Shown in pieces: positions 53,050-64,000 of a DNA stretch of 64,000 bases. The notes beneath the pieces are model-generated. The model did no database searches. It saw nothing but the letters and a program-made list of their open reading frames with translations, and had not been told where the DNA came from. Position 1 is the stretch's first letter. Each line of letters starts with the position of its first letter. Source of the stretch: Arthrobacter sp. MMS18-M83 (GTDB lineage Bacteria; Actinomycetota; Actinomycetes; Actinomycetales; Micrococcaceae). Position numbers and translations under genes: made by a program. The stretch lies in assembly GCF_026683955.1 (NCBI RefSeq), contig NZ_CP113343.1, positions 1,488,001 to 1,552,000 of the forward strand. The letters run 5' to 3'.

Positions 53050-55152
53050 CTATATCCCCAGTTCCTCAGGAACGGGGACGTCTTGCCCCAATACCTGCTT
53101 AGCCAAGAAGTGCTCCACCACGCCGTACCAGACCTTGGCGTGCTGTGGCTGCAGGATCCAATGGTTCTCGTCCGGGAAATACAAGAAACGGTGTTGGGTC
53201 TCGCCGTTGTCGTCGGCAGGCAGCCCGGAACTGGAGAGCAGTTCGTACCAAAGCCTCAGGCCTTCGCCGATAGGCACCCGATAATCCTTGTCGCCGTGGA
53301 TCACCAGCATAGGCGTATTGATCTTTCCAACATGGAGATGGGGCGAATTCTCCATAGCCATCTCTGCGGTCATTTCCTTGAGCCAATACTGCGAAGCGTC
53401 CGTGGTGGGGCCGAACTGGTCCAGGGCCCACAAACTGGCGTGCGTCACGATCGCTTTGAAACGGTCCGTCTGTCCGGCCACCCAGTTGGCCATGTATCCG
53501 CCGAACGACCCACCCATCGCGGCAGTCCGCGTCTGGTCAATCTCGGGCCGCTGGATCACCGCGTCAGTGATAGCCATGAGGTCCGTAAACGGAGCCTTGC
53601 CCCACTCACCCCAGCCGCGCTGGATGTATTTTTGCCCATACCCGGTGGACAATGCGGGGTCGGGCAACAGTACGGCGTACCCCTTCGACACGAGCAACCA
53701 GGGGTTCCACCGCCAGGTCCAGGCATTCCATGAGCCCAGGGGTCCCCCGTGGATCCACAGCAGCAGGGGCGCCGGATTCGCCTCCGAGGCCCCTTCCGGC
53801 AGCGCCAGGTAGGCCGGAACCCGCGATCCGTCCGCCGCGGCCGTCTCCACCCGCTCCAACGAACCCTTGATCTTGGGGCGCTGGGCCGGCGCTGGGAGGC
53901 GCTCCACTTCCCCCGTCACGAGGTCGATCCGCACGGCTTCCGCCGGGAACTCGTAAGAGCTGCGCAGCGCGAAGGCGCTCAGCCCGTCCGGGGAAACCAC
54001 GACGTCGGTGTACGCCGACGCGTCCTGCGTCACCTGGGTGACGGTACCGTCAGCGACGCTGGCCCGGAAGACAGGGGCGGCGCCGTCGTCGTCGGCTGTG
54101 ACGAGGAGCGAGCGCGCATCGGGAAGCCATGCAGCGGGACTTCCCCAGCGGTCCCAACCGGGCGCGAGCGGCTCAAGGTCAAGGGTTTCTCCGCTTGCGA
54201 CGTTCAAAACGTGGAGCTTGACCTGGGGCGCCTCCCCGGGGGTGCTGTCACTTTCACTGACGACCGCGATCCTGCTGTTGTCAGGGCTGACCGGGCCCGG
54301 GAAATAGCTCATCCCCTCATGGTCCAAAAGCACCTTGAGGGAGCCAGAGGCGACGTCGACGGCGGCGAGGACAAAGCGCGTATCGGCCTTCGCGAGCGGC
54401 TTGGCCAGGCTCGTGTAGATCGTGTTGCCGTCGGGGCTGACCACCGCGCGGGTGTTGCGGAGGTTGCCGCCGACGTCGGGAGTCAGATTGCGCAGCTTCA
54501 GGGGCGCAGTAGCGTCCACGGTCGCGGGCTTTCCGGACTCAGCCACGTCCCCGTTTTCCACGGCAAACAGCCTGGGCTGAGCTGGGCCCAGATCGGCGTC
54601 CCAGTAGCGAACCGGGTAGCCGGTGTGCAGAATGGCCGCCACCTTGTTGTCCTTGCGGCTCTTGCGCCGTTCCTCATCATTTTCCTCATCGGTGGAACCG
54701 GCCAGGACCGAGGCGGTCACGAAAGTGGCATCAGCGGCTGACGCGGCCATAACGCCCCCAACGCCACCCGCGCGGGAGTGCACCACCCGGGCCTCCCCGC
54801 CGTCTGCCGGGAGGAGCCACAAAGCGCTCACAGGATCGGCCTCAGGGCTGTCCGGGTCGGGGCGGGCCGAAGTGAAGTAGAGGTCACCGTTGGCGGCAAA
54901 CACCGCGCCGGTCTCGCCTTTGGCGCTGCGCGTGATGCGGCGCGCATGCCTCTTCCCCGCAGGATCGAGTTCCCAAAGAGCCGTCACGTATTCCGTTCCC
55001 TTGGCGTTGAGGGTGGAAACCGTGGTGACCAGGCGGCTTCCGTCCGGGCTAAGGGCCAAGCCGCCAACCCGGGGGATGGCCAGGTAATGGTCGAGATCGT
55101 GGAAAGGAGTTTCGGGTTGTGTGCTCGGGGTCTCTGAGGCATTCGAATCCAT
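53050..55152 (-). CDS. S9 family peptidase (acylaminoacyl/prolyl oligopeptidase-like)
   Basis: 700 aa. A beta-propeller of WD/PD40-type repeats (e.g. LALSPDGSRLVTT, AVVSPDGNTIY, VVSPDGLSAFALR) spans about 30-430. The alpha/beta-hydrolase domain follows: WIHGGPLGSWNAWTWRWN, nucleophile Ser in MGGSFGGYMANW, Asp in MLVIHGDKDYRVP, His in FPDENHWILQP. It hydrolyses short peptides in the cytosol. The ATG at 55152 is preferred; a GTG five codons upstream is possible. No signal peptide. Confidence 0.92.
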   Translation of the reverse strand: MDSNASETPSTQPETPFHDLDHYLAIPRVGGLALSPDGSRLVTTVSTLNAKGTEYVTALWELDPAGKRHARRITRSAKGETGAVFAANGDLYFTSARPDPDSPEADPVSALWLLPADGGEARVVHSRAGGVGGVMAASAADATFVTASVLAGSTDEENDEERRKSRKDNKVAAILHTGYPVRYWDADLGPAQPRLFAVENGDVAESGKPATVDATAPLKLRNLTPDVGGNLRNTRAVVSPDGNTIYTSLAKPLAKADTRFVLAAVDVASGSLKVLLDHEGMSYFPGPVSPDNSRIAVVSESDSTPGEAPQVKLHVLNVASGETLDLEPLAPGWDRWGSPAAWLPDARSLLVTADDDGAAPVFRASVADGTVTQVTQDASAYTDVVVSPDGLSAFALRSSYEFPAEAVRIDLVTGEVERLPAPAQRPKIKGSLERVETAAADGSRVPAYLALPEGASEANPAPLLLWIHGGPLGSWNAWTWRWNPWLLVSKGYAVLLPDPALSTGYGQKYIQRGWGEWGKAPFTDLMAITDAVIQRPEIDQTRTAAMGGSFGGYMANWVAGQTDRFKAIVTHASLWALDQFGPTTDASQYWLKEMTAEMAMENSPHLHVGKINTPMLVIHGDKDYRVPIGEGLRLWYELLSSSGLPADDNGETQHRFLYFPDENHWILQPQHAKVWYGVVEHFLAKQVLGQDVPVPEELGI

Positions 55153-55272
55153 GCTCCGATTCAACACGCAATGTGGGCCAGATCACAGAAGGTTCACTGA
55201 GAGTGAAACAGTGCTTTCAGATATTACGGGGGTTTACTCAAAGCCCGTTCGAACCTCGGAGTTCGGGAACGC

Positions 55273-55312
55273 AAAAGCCCCGTCCATTCCTTTCGGAACG
55301 GACGGGGCTTTT
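55273..55312 (-). terminator. Rho-independent terminator of clpC (also usable from the other side)
   Basis: AAAAGCCCCGTCC pairs with GGACGGGGCTTTT, extended by TTCC/GGAA around a TTTC loop. It is 11 bp after the clpC stop. Confidence 0.9.
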
Positions 55313-55322
55313 GAGTCGGAAC

Positions 55323-57815
<2,493 letters not shown>

Positions 57816-57929
57816 TTCGCCACACTCCTAGCTACGACGTACTTTGATGCTACGTGGCAACGCAGGAATTTTGGGGCGTGTTCGCCACAGGGGAAACATG
57901 GGCGCACCGGGAATAAGTTCACTCACGCC

Positions 57930-58094
57930 ATGGAGCGTCGTTGGCGCGGCTTTGGTGGACTAAACACCATGCTCTACGGCGAAGCGGGGCTTCCCCCTCC
58001 CGCCGTCGCGGGCCGCCTACCCGCCGTCGTTGTACTCAGCGAACACCGTGGCTTCATACCCGACATTCACAGCCTGCCCCATGCCTTCCGGTGA
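57930..58094 (+). pseudogene. Possible remnant of a dienelactone-hydrolase-like gene
   Basis: The 381-bp gap between clpC and lsr2 has no intact gene. The frame from ATG 57930 to TGA 58094 encodes about 54 residues, including AGRLPAVVVLSEHRGFIPDIH. That resembles the first strand and oxyanion loop of dienelactone hydrolases (PAVVVLHE-x-x-G-x-x-x-x-I) and then stops. GC3 is moderate. A decayed gene fragment is the best guess; chance similarity cannot be ruled out. Confidence 0.22.
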
Positions 58095-58157
58095 ATAGAG
58101 CAAGCTGGTCAGTCAAACTGATACCGGCAGCCGGACGAAACGGGTGGGGAAAATGAC

Positions 58158-58185
58158 AATACCCCGGCCGCAAGGCCGGGGTATT
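58158..58185 (-). terminator. Terminator of lsr2
   Basis: 12-bp stem AATACCCCGGCC / GGCCGGGGTATT with a GCAA tetraloop, 11 bp after the lsr2 stop. A T-rich stretch follows on the minus strand. Confidence 0.85.
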
Positions 58186-58196
58186 GATACTTCGTG

Positions 58197-58523
58197 TCAG
58201 GAATTGGCCTTCTGGTACGCTTCCTGAATTTCGGCCTGAATGCGGCCACGGCTGTTTACGGTATAACCGTTCTCACGTGCCCATTGACGGATCTGTGCGG
58301 AGTCCTGGTTTCTTCCTGCGGCAACGCGGCTGCGCGTTGCACGACCGGTCGAAGTTTTACGCGCTTTGGCTACAAACGGCCCGAGAGCTTCCCGCAGCTT
58401 GCCAGCGTTGGCGCTGGACAGGTCCATTTCGTAACTGACTCCGTCAAGGCCGAAACGGACAGTTTCATCCGCGGCGCCCTCATCCAGGTCGTCAACGAGG
58501 ATAATTTTGACTTTCTGTGCCAT
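58197..58523 (-). CDS. lsr2: Nucleoid-associated protein Lsr2
   Basis: 108-aa xenogeneic silencer. The N-terminal dimerisation domain (VKIILVDDLDEG, VRFGLDGVSYEMDLS) and the C-terminal AT-hook-like domain are both present. The latter has IRQWARENGYTVNSRGRIQAEI (key R-G-R). Binds AT-rich DNA and could act on the AT-rich promoter at 48150-48220. The ribosome-site region contains the inverted repeat AAAAGA-CTC-TCTTTT (58525-58539). Confidence 0.97.
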   Translation of the reverse strand: MAQKVKIILVDDLDEGAADETVRFGLDGVSYEMDLSSANAGKLREALGPFVAKARKTSTGRATRSRVAAGRNQDSAQIRQWARENGYTVNSRGRIQAEIQEAYQKANS

Positions 58524-58650
58524 GAAAAGACTCTCTTTTGGAGGGGGCCGGATATGCAGAATAGCTGAACTGCTAATTAAACATTATCGTCCAGGGCATG
58601 GCACATCGTCAAAGCCTCTATTAAATCTTGGGGAGCGGACCCGGAAAGAG

Positions 58651-58827
58651 CTATTTGGCAGGCGTTGAACCGTCGCCCGCCGGGTTCGCAATTCCGAAAC
58701 CGGCTTCTTCCTGGGCTCGTGCTTCTGCTTGGCGCTCTGATTTGTCCGCGTTGAAGATAGCCTTCATCGCAAACCAAAAGAGAAGGCCGACAACAACGGA
58801 CGGCGCAAGAACGGCAATGTATTCCAT
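58651..58827 (-). CDS. Small single-pass membrane protein (58 aa)
   Basis: A short gene begins two bases after the lysS stop. Product: one N-terminal helix (MEYIAVLAPSVVVGLLFWFA), MKAIFNADKSERQAEARAQE, then an Ala/Glu/Gly/Pro tail ending STPAK. It has the layout of small actinobacterial membrane proteins seen downstream of lysS. Tight spacing implies co-transcription with lysS. Function unknown. Confidence 0.75.
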   Translation of the reverse strand: MEYIAVLAPSVVVGLLFWFAMKAIFNADKSERQAEARAQEEAGFGIANPAGDGSTPAK

Positions 58828-58829
58828 AG

Positions 58830-60359
58830 TCAGTGCCCTTCGGGCTTGAGGAGTGGGAACAAGATGGTTTCCCGGATGCCTGCTCCGGTGAATAGCATGA
58901 CCAAGCGGTCGATGCCCAGGCCTATGCCGCCCATGGGCGGAGCACCGTACTCAAGGGCTCTGAGGAAGTCCTCGTCCAACTGCATGGCCTCGACGTCGCC
59001 GGCGGCCGAGCGGCGTGACTGCTCAGTGAGCCGTTCGCGCTGGATGACGGGGTCGATCAGCTCTGAGAAGGCGGTGCCGCGTTCCATGCCACCGATGATG
59101 AGGTCCCAAGCCTCGATCAGGCGGCCGTCTTCCCGGTGCGGGCGGGCAAGGGGCTGCGCGGAGGGCGGGTAGTTGTAGACGAAGGTGGGATTGAGCAGCG
59201 TGGGCTCGACGATCTCGCCGAACAGTTCGACCACCAGCTTTTCGGCATCCCACTTGGGATCCACCTTGACTTCGTGCTTGGCGGCAATCGCCAGCAGTTC
59301 CGCCACCGTGGTCTCAGGCGTGATCTCTTCGCCAATCGCCTCGGAGAGCCCTGGGTAGACGGCAACCCAGGCCCATTCGCCGTCGAGGTCGATCTCTCCG
59401 GCGTCCGTCTGGATGGTTCGGGTACCCACGACGTCGGCGACGTTGAGGATGATTTCCTTCATCCGCTCGGCCATGACGAACTGGTCTGCCCAAGCCTCGT
59501 AGCATTCCAAAGTGGTGAATTCCGGGCTGTGGGTGGAGTCGACACCTTCGTTACGGAAGACGCGCCCCATGTCGTAAACGCGGTCAATTCCGCCCACTAC
59601 GGCACGCTTGAGGAAGAGCTCGGTGGCGATGCGCAACGTCATCTTCTGGTCGAAGGCATTCATGTGGGTTTCGAACGGACGGGCCGTAGCACCACCGTGG
59701 ATGAGCTGCAGGATGGGCGTCTCCACCTCGACATAGCCGCGGCGGTCCAAGGTGTCGCGCACCGAACGGGTAATCGCTGCACGGGTGTAGACCATCTCCC
59801 GGGCTTCATCGCGGACCATCAGGTCCACGTAGCGCTGCCTGACGCGGGTCTCCTCATTGAGTTCAGCATGCAGCACCGGCAGCGGGCGCAATGCCTTGGA
59901 AGCCATGGACCAAGAGTCGGCCATGACGGACAGCTCGCCGCGGCGGGATGAAATGACCTCGCCCTTGATGAAAACGTGGTCTCCGAGGTCCACCAGCGCC
60001 TTCCAGTCCGCGAGGGTCTCCTCGCCGACGTTCGCCAGGCTGAGCATGGCCTGCAGACGTACGGCCTTCCCGTCTACCCCGCCTTCCTGGAGGGTGGCGA
60101 AGCAGAGCTTGCCGGTATTGCGCACGAACACTACCCGGCCAGTGATGCCCACGGTGTCGCCGGTGGTCTCGTCAGCCTGGAGATGCGCGTACTTCTCGCG
60201 GATCTCGGCGAGGGAATGCGTCCGCTCGACACCCACCGGGTAGGCCTCGGCACCGCGTTCGATCAGCTTGCTGCGCTTTTCCATGCGGATACGCATCTGT
60301 TCGCTGGCGTCGGCGGGCTCGGCGGCGTTGTGCGGGGCTGGGGTGTTTGCGGAAGTCAC
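58830..60359 (-). CDS. lysS: Lysyl-tRNA synthetase (class II)
   Basis: 509 aa. OB-fold anticodon domain (about 70-170: TVGITGRVVFVRNTGKLCFATL). Class II motif 2 is FRNEGVDSTHSPEFTTLE near 290, and motif 3 GIGLGIDRLVMLFTG near 480. Starts at GTG 60359, giving the normal family length; the 135 extra codons of the open frame overlap the opposing hydrolase gene. TAAACT lies eight bases before the GTG, so the mRNA may be leaderless. Confidence 0.96.
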   Translation of the reverse strand: MTSANTPAPHNAAEPADASEQMRIRMEKRSKLIERGAEAYPVGVERTHSLAEIREKYAHLQADETTGDTVGITGRVVFVRNTGKLCFATLQEGGVDGKAVRLQAMLSLANVGEETLADWKALVDLGDHVFIKGEVISSRRGELSVMADSWSMASKALRPLPVLHAELNEETRVRQRYVDLMVRDEAREMVYTRAAITRSVRDTLDRRGYVEVETPILQLIHGGATARPFETHMNAFDQKMTLRIATELFLKRAVVGGIDRVYDMGRVFRNEGVDSTHSPEFTTLECYEAWADQFVMAERMKEIILNVADVVGTRTIQTDAGEIDLDGEWAWVAVYPGLSEAIGEEITPETTVAELLAIAAKHEVKVDPKWDAEKLVVELFGEIVEPTLLNPTFVYNYPPSAQPLARPHREDGRLIEAWDLIIGGMERGTAFSELIDPVIQRERLTEQSRRSAAGDVEAMQLDEDFLRALEYGAPPMGGIGLGIDRLVMLFTGAGIRETILFPLLKPEGH

Positions 60360-60382
60360 AATCCCCAAGTTTACCGGGGATT
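60360..60382. promoter_or_regulatory. Inverted repeat over the lysS promoter
   Basis: AATCCCC and GGGGATT flank nine bases that contain the putative lysS -10 (TAAACT on the minus strand). Perfect 7-bp arms; a possible operator. Confidence 0.45.
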
Positions 60383-60434
60383 CCTTGGAGTTCCCTACCC
60401 TCGCCCACGGCGACCGGCGACATAGACTCGGGCC

Positions 60435-61325
60435 TTGGAGACATGGACAGTTGAGACGGACGACGACGGCGGTCACCTTGAGGTGCACTCCTTCCGTCCC
60501 GGGGCCGCGGCCTCCATTCCCGGCGCGCCGAGCGCGGCTGAGGGAGCCGGCGTCGTACTTGTCCACGGCACCTTGGTGACCGATTCCCTCTACTGGCCAT
60601 TCGCCAGGAACCTCAGTGTCCTCCTTGGCCGGCCGGTGCATTCCTACAACCGGCGCGGCCGCGGCCGCTCGGCGCCGCAGCCGCCCGACTACTCTGCCGC
60701 GACCGAGACCAACGACCTTCTTGCCGTGATGGAGGCCAGTGGCTCCACGGATGTTGTTGGGCACAGCTATGGCGGATTCGTGGCACTCCAGGCAGCCCTG
60801 CGAGCACCCATGTCACGGCTCGTCACTTACGACGCGGCAGTTTCCCTGTCCGGCAGCCTGAATGGGCGCTGGCGTCCGCAACTGGAAGAAGCCGTCACAG
60901 CTGGCCAGCTTGACCATGCATGGGCGCATTTGGTCCAGGGGCTTGCTACCGCCGGTCCGATTTCCTATTTACCGCTGGGAGCGCTGCGGGCACTCAGCAT
61001 CCTCTCCGCCAAGACCAGGTTGGGATCCGAGATGAGGGAACTGTTGCCGACGGCGGTGTCCGAGATGCGCGCGATCATCCAGGCCGACTCGCACATCCAA
61101 GACTATGCGGCGATGAAAACGCCGACCCTGATGCTTAGTGGCGGCTGGAGCCCGTCCTACTTTGCCGAAACCGGCCGGCTGCTCGCCGCCGCCATCCCGG
61201 TGGTGGACTTCGCGATAGTCCCCCTGCAGTTCCATGAGGGTCCCCTCCGGCCGGGGAGGCAGCTCGCGGTGAGGATCGCCCGCTACCTCGCCAAGGCCCC
61301 GGGGACGCCGACTGCGGCACCCTAG
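60435..61325 (+). CDS. Alpha/beta hydrolase (tandem copy 1)
   Basis: 296 aa with oxyanion VVLVHGTLVTDSLYWPF, the NRRGRGRSAP strand turn, nucleophile elbow VVGHSYGGFVAL and a late His in LQFHEGP. First of three tandem paralogues. It has only a TTG as initiation codon in the conserved region; TAGACT at 60423-60428 lies six bases before it, consistent with a leaderless transcript. Substrate unknown. Confidence 0.82.
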   Translation: METWTVETDDDGGHLEVHSFRPGAAASIPGAPSAAEGAGVVLVHGTLVTDSLYWPFARNLSVLLGRPVHSYNRRGRGRSAPQPPDYSAATETNDLLAVMEASGSTDVVGHSYGGFVALQAALRAPMSRLVTYDAAVSLSGSLNGRWRPQLEEAVTAGQLDHAWAHLVQGLATAGPISYLPLGALRALSILSAKTRLGSEMRELLPTAVSEMRAIIQADSHIQDYAAMKTPTLMLSGGWSPSYFAETGRLLAAAIPVVDFAIVPLQFHEGPLRPGRQLAVRIARYLAKAPGTPTAAP

Positions 61326-61334
61326 GATGAAACG

Positions 61335-62189
61335 ATGAGAGAACGTGAGGTCCCTACGCCCGACGGCGGCAAGCTGGCCTTATACAGTTACGGCACCGTG
61401 GACGCGCCTGGAGAGCGCCGCGTCGTGCTCGTTGGCGGCGCATTCCTGACCGCACTCATTTACCGCCCCTTTTCCATGGCGCTGGCCAGTGGACTCGGCG
61501 AGGGCTGGGCGGTTGACGTCTACGACCGCCGAGGCCGGGGCAGCTCAACGGAGCTGCCCCCAAACTACTCAATGGCCACGGAGATCGCGGACGTGCGCAG
61601 CATCATGGACGCAACGGGCGCCAGAAACATCCTTGGCCACAGCCTCGGCGGATCCGTGGCACTGAACGCCGTCCAGGAGTTTGCAGGAACAAGCTACGAG
61701 CCGAACAAACTTGCCGTCTACGATGCCGCAGTCAACATCGACGGCAGTATGGACACGGGTTGGCTGGACGGCTTTGCCCAGTCCGTGGATAGCGGAAATG
61801 TGGGACATGCCATGGCTCGGTTGAAGAGGGGCATGCAGCCCGGCAGCGCCTTGGCCAGGGTCCCGGAGCCCATCTTGGCAGGTCTCATGGCCATCGTCTC
61901 CCGGACGAAAGTCAACAAGGTCCTCAAGGAACTCATGCCAACGGGCGTGGCCGAGCTCAAAGCCGCCTACGACGAGGCCGCACACCCCCGGGACTTCTCC
62001 GTCCTGCCTCGAAACACGCGGTTCATGGTGGGTAGCAAGAGCCCCAAGTACTACAAGGTGACCGCCGAACGGCTGTACGCGGCAGTTCCTGGAAGCTCGC
62101 TGGTGGTATCGCCAAAAGGCTTCCACGGATCCATCCCGGCAGCGGTGAAGGAACTTGTGGCGGACATCTCCAGCTATTTCAAGGACTGA
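61335..62189 (+). CDS. Alpha/beta hydrolase (tandem copy 2)
   Basis: 284 aa with VVLVGGAFLTALIYRPF (the usual HG of the oxyanion loop is replaced by GG), YDRRGRGSSTELP, nucleophile GHSLGGSVAL, and His in SPKGFHGSIP. Nine bases after copy 1. Same architecture as its neighbours, including the KELMPTGVAELKAA cap helix. Confidence 0.85.
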   Translation: MREREVPTPDGGKLALYSYGTVDAPGERRVVLVGGAFLTALIYRPFSMALASGLGEGWAVDVYDRRGRGSSTELPPNYSMATEIADVRSIMDATGARNILGHSLGGSVALNAVQEFAGTSYEPNKLAVYDAAVNIDGSMDTGWLDGFAQSVDSGNVGHAMARLKRGMQPGSALARVPEPILAGLMAIVSRTKVNKVLKELMPTGVAELKAAYDEAAHPRDFSVLPRNTRFMVGSKSPKYYKVTAERLYAAVPGSSLVVSPKGFHGSIPAAVKELVADISSYFKD

Positions 62190-62220
62190 CGGAACCCTGC
62201 GGCTCCGTTAGGCTCGAAGC

Positions 62221-63054
62221 ATGACGCGCGAGAACATCACAACGGCCGACGGCGGAACCCTCGAGCTATTCACGACGGGCGGTGACCTGGCGACTGCCGG
62301 CTCCGGCGTCGTCGTCGTGCCTGCCTCCATGGTGACCGCCGCAGACTACTCCAAGTTTGCGCAGAAGCTCAGCGCCGCCCTTGGCCGCCCAGTACACACT
62401 TTCAACCGCCGGGGCCGCGGCGAATCGTCACCGCAGCCGGACGACTACACCCTCGACGTGGACATCCGGGATCTTGCCGAGATCATGAAGCACACGTCTT
62501 GCACCGATGTCTTCGGGCACAGCTTCGGAGGCGCAGTGGCGCTGCACGCGGCACGCACGCTGCCCGTGGAGCGCCTGGCGGTCTACGACCCCGCAGTTTC
62601 CGTCAACCACAGCGTGAAGGCCGGGTGGACGAGCGAATATGAGCGCGCGACGGCGGCTGGAGACTTTGACCGAGGGCTCGCAGTGCTGGTGAAGGGCGTC
62701 GAAACCGAGGGCGCCTTTGCGCGCATGCCCCTCTCCATGCTGACTCTCGTCAACAAGCTGACGTCGGGCACCCCCATGGGTAAACAAATGCGCGAACTCA
62801 TGCAGGCCGGAGTACGCGAGATCAAGGCGGTCATCGCCGCCGACATGCCCGCAGAACCATTCCTGGAGCTCCCGTTGGAGACGCTCATTGTGGTGGGCGA
62901 AAAGAGCCCGGCATACTTCGGGGTAGCGTGCGGTCAGATCCACGACGTCCTCTCCGGATCGAGCTACACCATCCTCCCCGGCCACGGCCACGACGGAGTG
63001 ATCCGGGCACCCGACAAACTCATCGCCGAGCTTTCCGACTTCTTCTCGGGCTAG
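62221..63054 (+). CDS. Alpha/beta hydrolase (tandem copy 3)
   Basis: 277 aa with VVVVPASMVTAADYSKF (oxyanion HG replaced by PA), FNRRGRGESSPQP, nucleophile GHSFGGAVAL, and His in LPGHGHDGVIRAP. Shares the MREL..AGVREIKA cap helix with copy 2 and is the closest to copy 1 in the N-R-R-G-R-G segment. Last gene before the convergent rRNA operon. Confidence 0.86.
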   Translation: MTRENITTADGGTLELFTTGGDLATAGSGVVVVPASMVTAADYSKFAQKLSAALGRPVHTFNRRGRGESSPQPDDYTLDVDIRDLAEIMKHTSCTDVFGHSFGGAVALHAARTLPVERLAVYDPAVSVNHSVKAGWTSEYERATAAGDFDRGLAVLVKGVETEGAFARMPLSMLTLVNKLTSGTPMGKQMRELMQAGVREIKAVIAADMPAEPFLELPLETLIVVGEKSPAYFGVACGQIHDVLSGSSYTILPGHGHDGVIRAPDKLIAELSDFFSG

Positions 63055-63087
63055 CCTGCGGTTCCTGCTCAAGGTCCTGGACCGACG

Positions 63088-63200
63088 CTCGCTCACCTGT
63101 GGGGCATTCCGGCGGGATGCTCGCTCACCTGTGGGGCCTTCCGTGGGGATGCTCGTGCGGTTTTGGGGGCTTCCGGCGGGATGCTTCCGGTGTGGCGGGG
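63088..63200. repeat. Intergenic 32-bp phased repeat, locus D (three to four direct units)
   Basis: CTCGCTCACCTGTGGGGC at 63088 and 63120, CTCGTGCGGTTTTGGGGGC at 63152 and a degenerate unit at 63184 are each 32 bp apart. The remainder of each unit (CTTCCGGCGGGATG-like) also aligns. Lies between hydrolase copy 3 and the rRNA terminator. Confidence 0.8.
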
Positions 63201-63217
63201 TGTGTGTTTAAATGCGG

Positions 63218-63253
63218 GAGACCCCCCAACCACCGTGGTGGCTGGGGGGTCTC
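63218..63253 (-). terminator. rRNA operon terminator
   Basis: A 17-bp stem with one mismatch, starting GAGACCCCCCA, with a two-base loop. It lies 13 bp beyond the 3' end of 5S rRNA; TTTAAA follows on the minus strand. Confidence 0.85.
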
Positions 63254-63266
63254 GACCTGAATGGTT

Positions 63267-63383
63267 GTCCGGCGGTGTCCTACTCTCCCACACCCTCCCG
63301 GGTGCAGTACCATCGGCGCTGTGGGTCTTAGCTTCCGGGTTCGGAATGGGACCGGCGTTTCCCCCACGCTATGACCGCCGTAA
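63267..63383 (-). rRNA. rrf: 5S rRNA
   Basis: Read on the minus strand it begins TTACGGCGGTCATAGCG. It contains CCCGGTCCCATTCCGAACCC in the expected place and ends GGACACCGCCGGAC, pairing with the 5' end. Ends are estimated to within a few bases. Confidence 0.95.
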
Positions 63384-63534
63384 CCCTGTTACCCCGTCAC
63401 CGCCGCCCCCGCGGGGGGTGGTGGTGTGGGAAGACTGGTTACAACATTGTGGTGTTGTTATTCAGTTGTGTTTTGTTCCGGAACGGTTTGTTGTTCGGGA
63501 ACCACATAGTGGACGCAAGCAGTGTTTGTTTGTG

Positions 63535-64000
<466 letters not shown>

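Noticed and set aside
60360..60764. N-terminal extension of lysS (to 644 codons)
   Set aside because: Overlaps the opposing hydrolase gene, lacks family similarity, and the GTG at 60359 gives the normal LysRS length.

Overview
The window is about 64 kb of high-GC chromosomal DNA from an actinobacterium, most likely of the Arthrobacter / Paenarthrobacter / Pseudarthrobacter group (Micrococcaceae). The signs are the Lsr2 nucleoid protein, the actinobacterial ClpC1-type unfoldase, the short actinobacterial ArgA-type acetyltransferase, the DisA/RadA pair, GTG and leaderless-looking starts, and rRNA genes at the right edge. Genus is inferred from gene style, not from a database match.

Layout. 1-389: 3' end of an Orn/Lys/Arg decarboxylase. 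1094-7644: a four-carbon acid-sugar catabolic locus (aldolase, GntP-type permease, 3-hydroxyisobutyrate-dehydrogenase-like enzyme and DUF1537 kinase on the minus strand; a hydrolase and an FCD-type GntR regulator on the plus strand). The same 15-bp palindrome lies before both arms. 7991-8771: dodecin and two small unknown genes. 8917-14777: MmyB-like regulator divergent from a five-gene oxidoreductase operon (three aldo/keto reductases, an epimerase-like protein, a lactonase). 14856-18382: MalQ and a PHP-domain protein. 18397-24639: complete urease operon ureABCEFGD running into a nickel transporter. 24842-29864: DedA, CoA-transferase, tRNA-Lys, a conserved hypothetical, and a DUF47/PiT phosphate pair. 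29955-34082: pstSCAB behind a PHO-box-like repeat. 34365-43914: FUSC protein, RadA, Pr6Pr protein, RF3, DisA, MutY and a methyltransferase.

44466-48864 is the most interesting accessory segment. It holds a winged-helix regulator, a divergent 23-codon gene below normal gene-calling limits, a radical SAM/SPASM enzyme, an MFS exporter and an unknown six-helix membrane protein. The tiny gene has near-perfect codon bias, a Shine-Dalgarno site and a C-terminus ending WAFSSE. I interpret this as an unannotated ribosomally synthesised, post-translationally modified peptide (RiPP) cluster, probably of the cyclophane-forming (FxsB/XyeB-like) kind.

49044-63054 holds a lipoprotein, dhaKLM, an acetyltransferase, an S9 peptidase, ClpC, Lsr2, a 58-aa membrane peptide, LysS and three tandem alpha/beta hydrolases. 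The window ends in the 5S and the 3' part of the 23S rRNA genes (minus strand).

A second unexplained theme is a dispersed intergenic repeat (core CTCGCTCACNTATGNGG). It occurs at four places, and same-strand copies are always exactly 32 bp apart. At two or three of the loci, copies in opposite orientation are combined.
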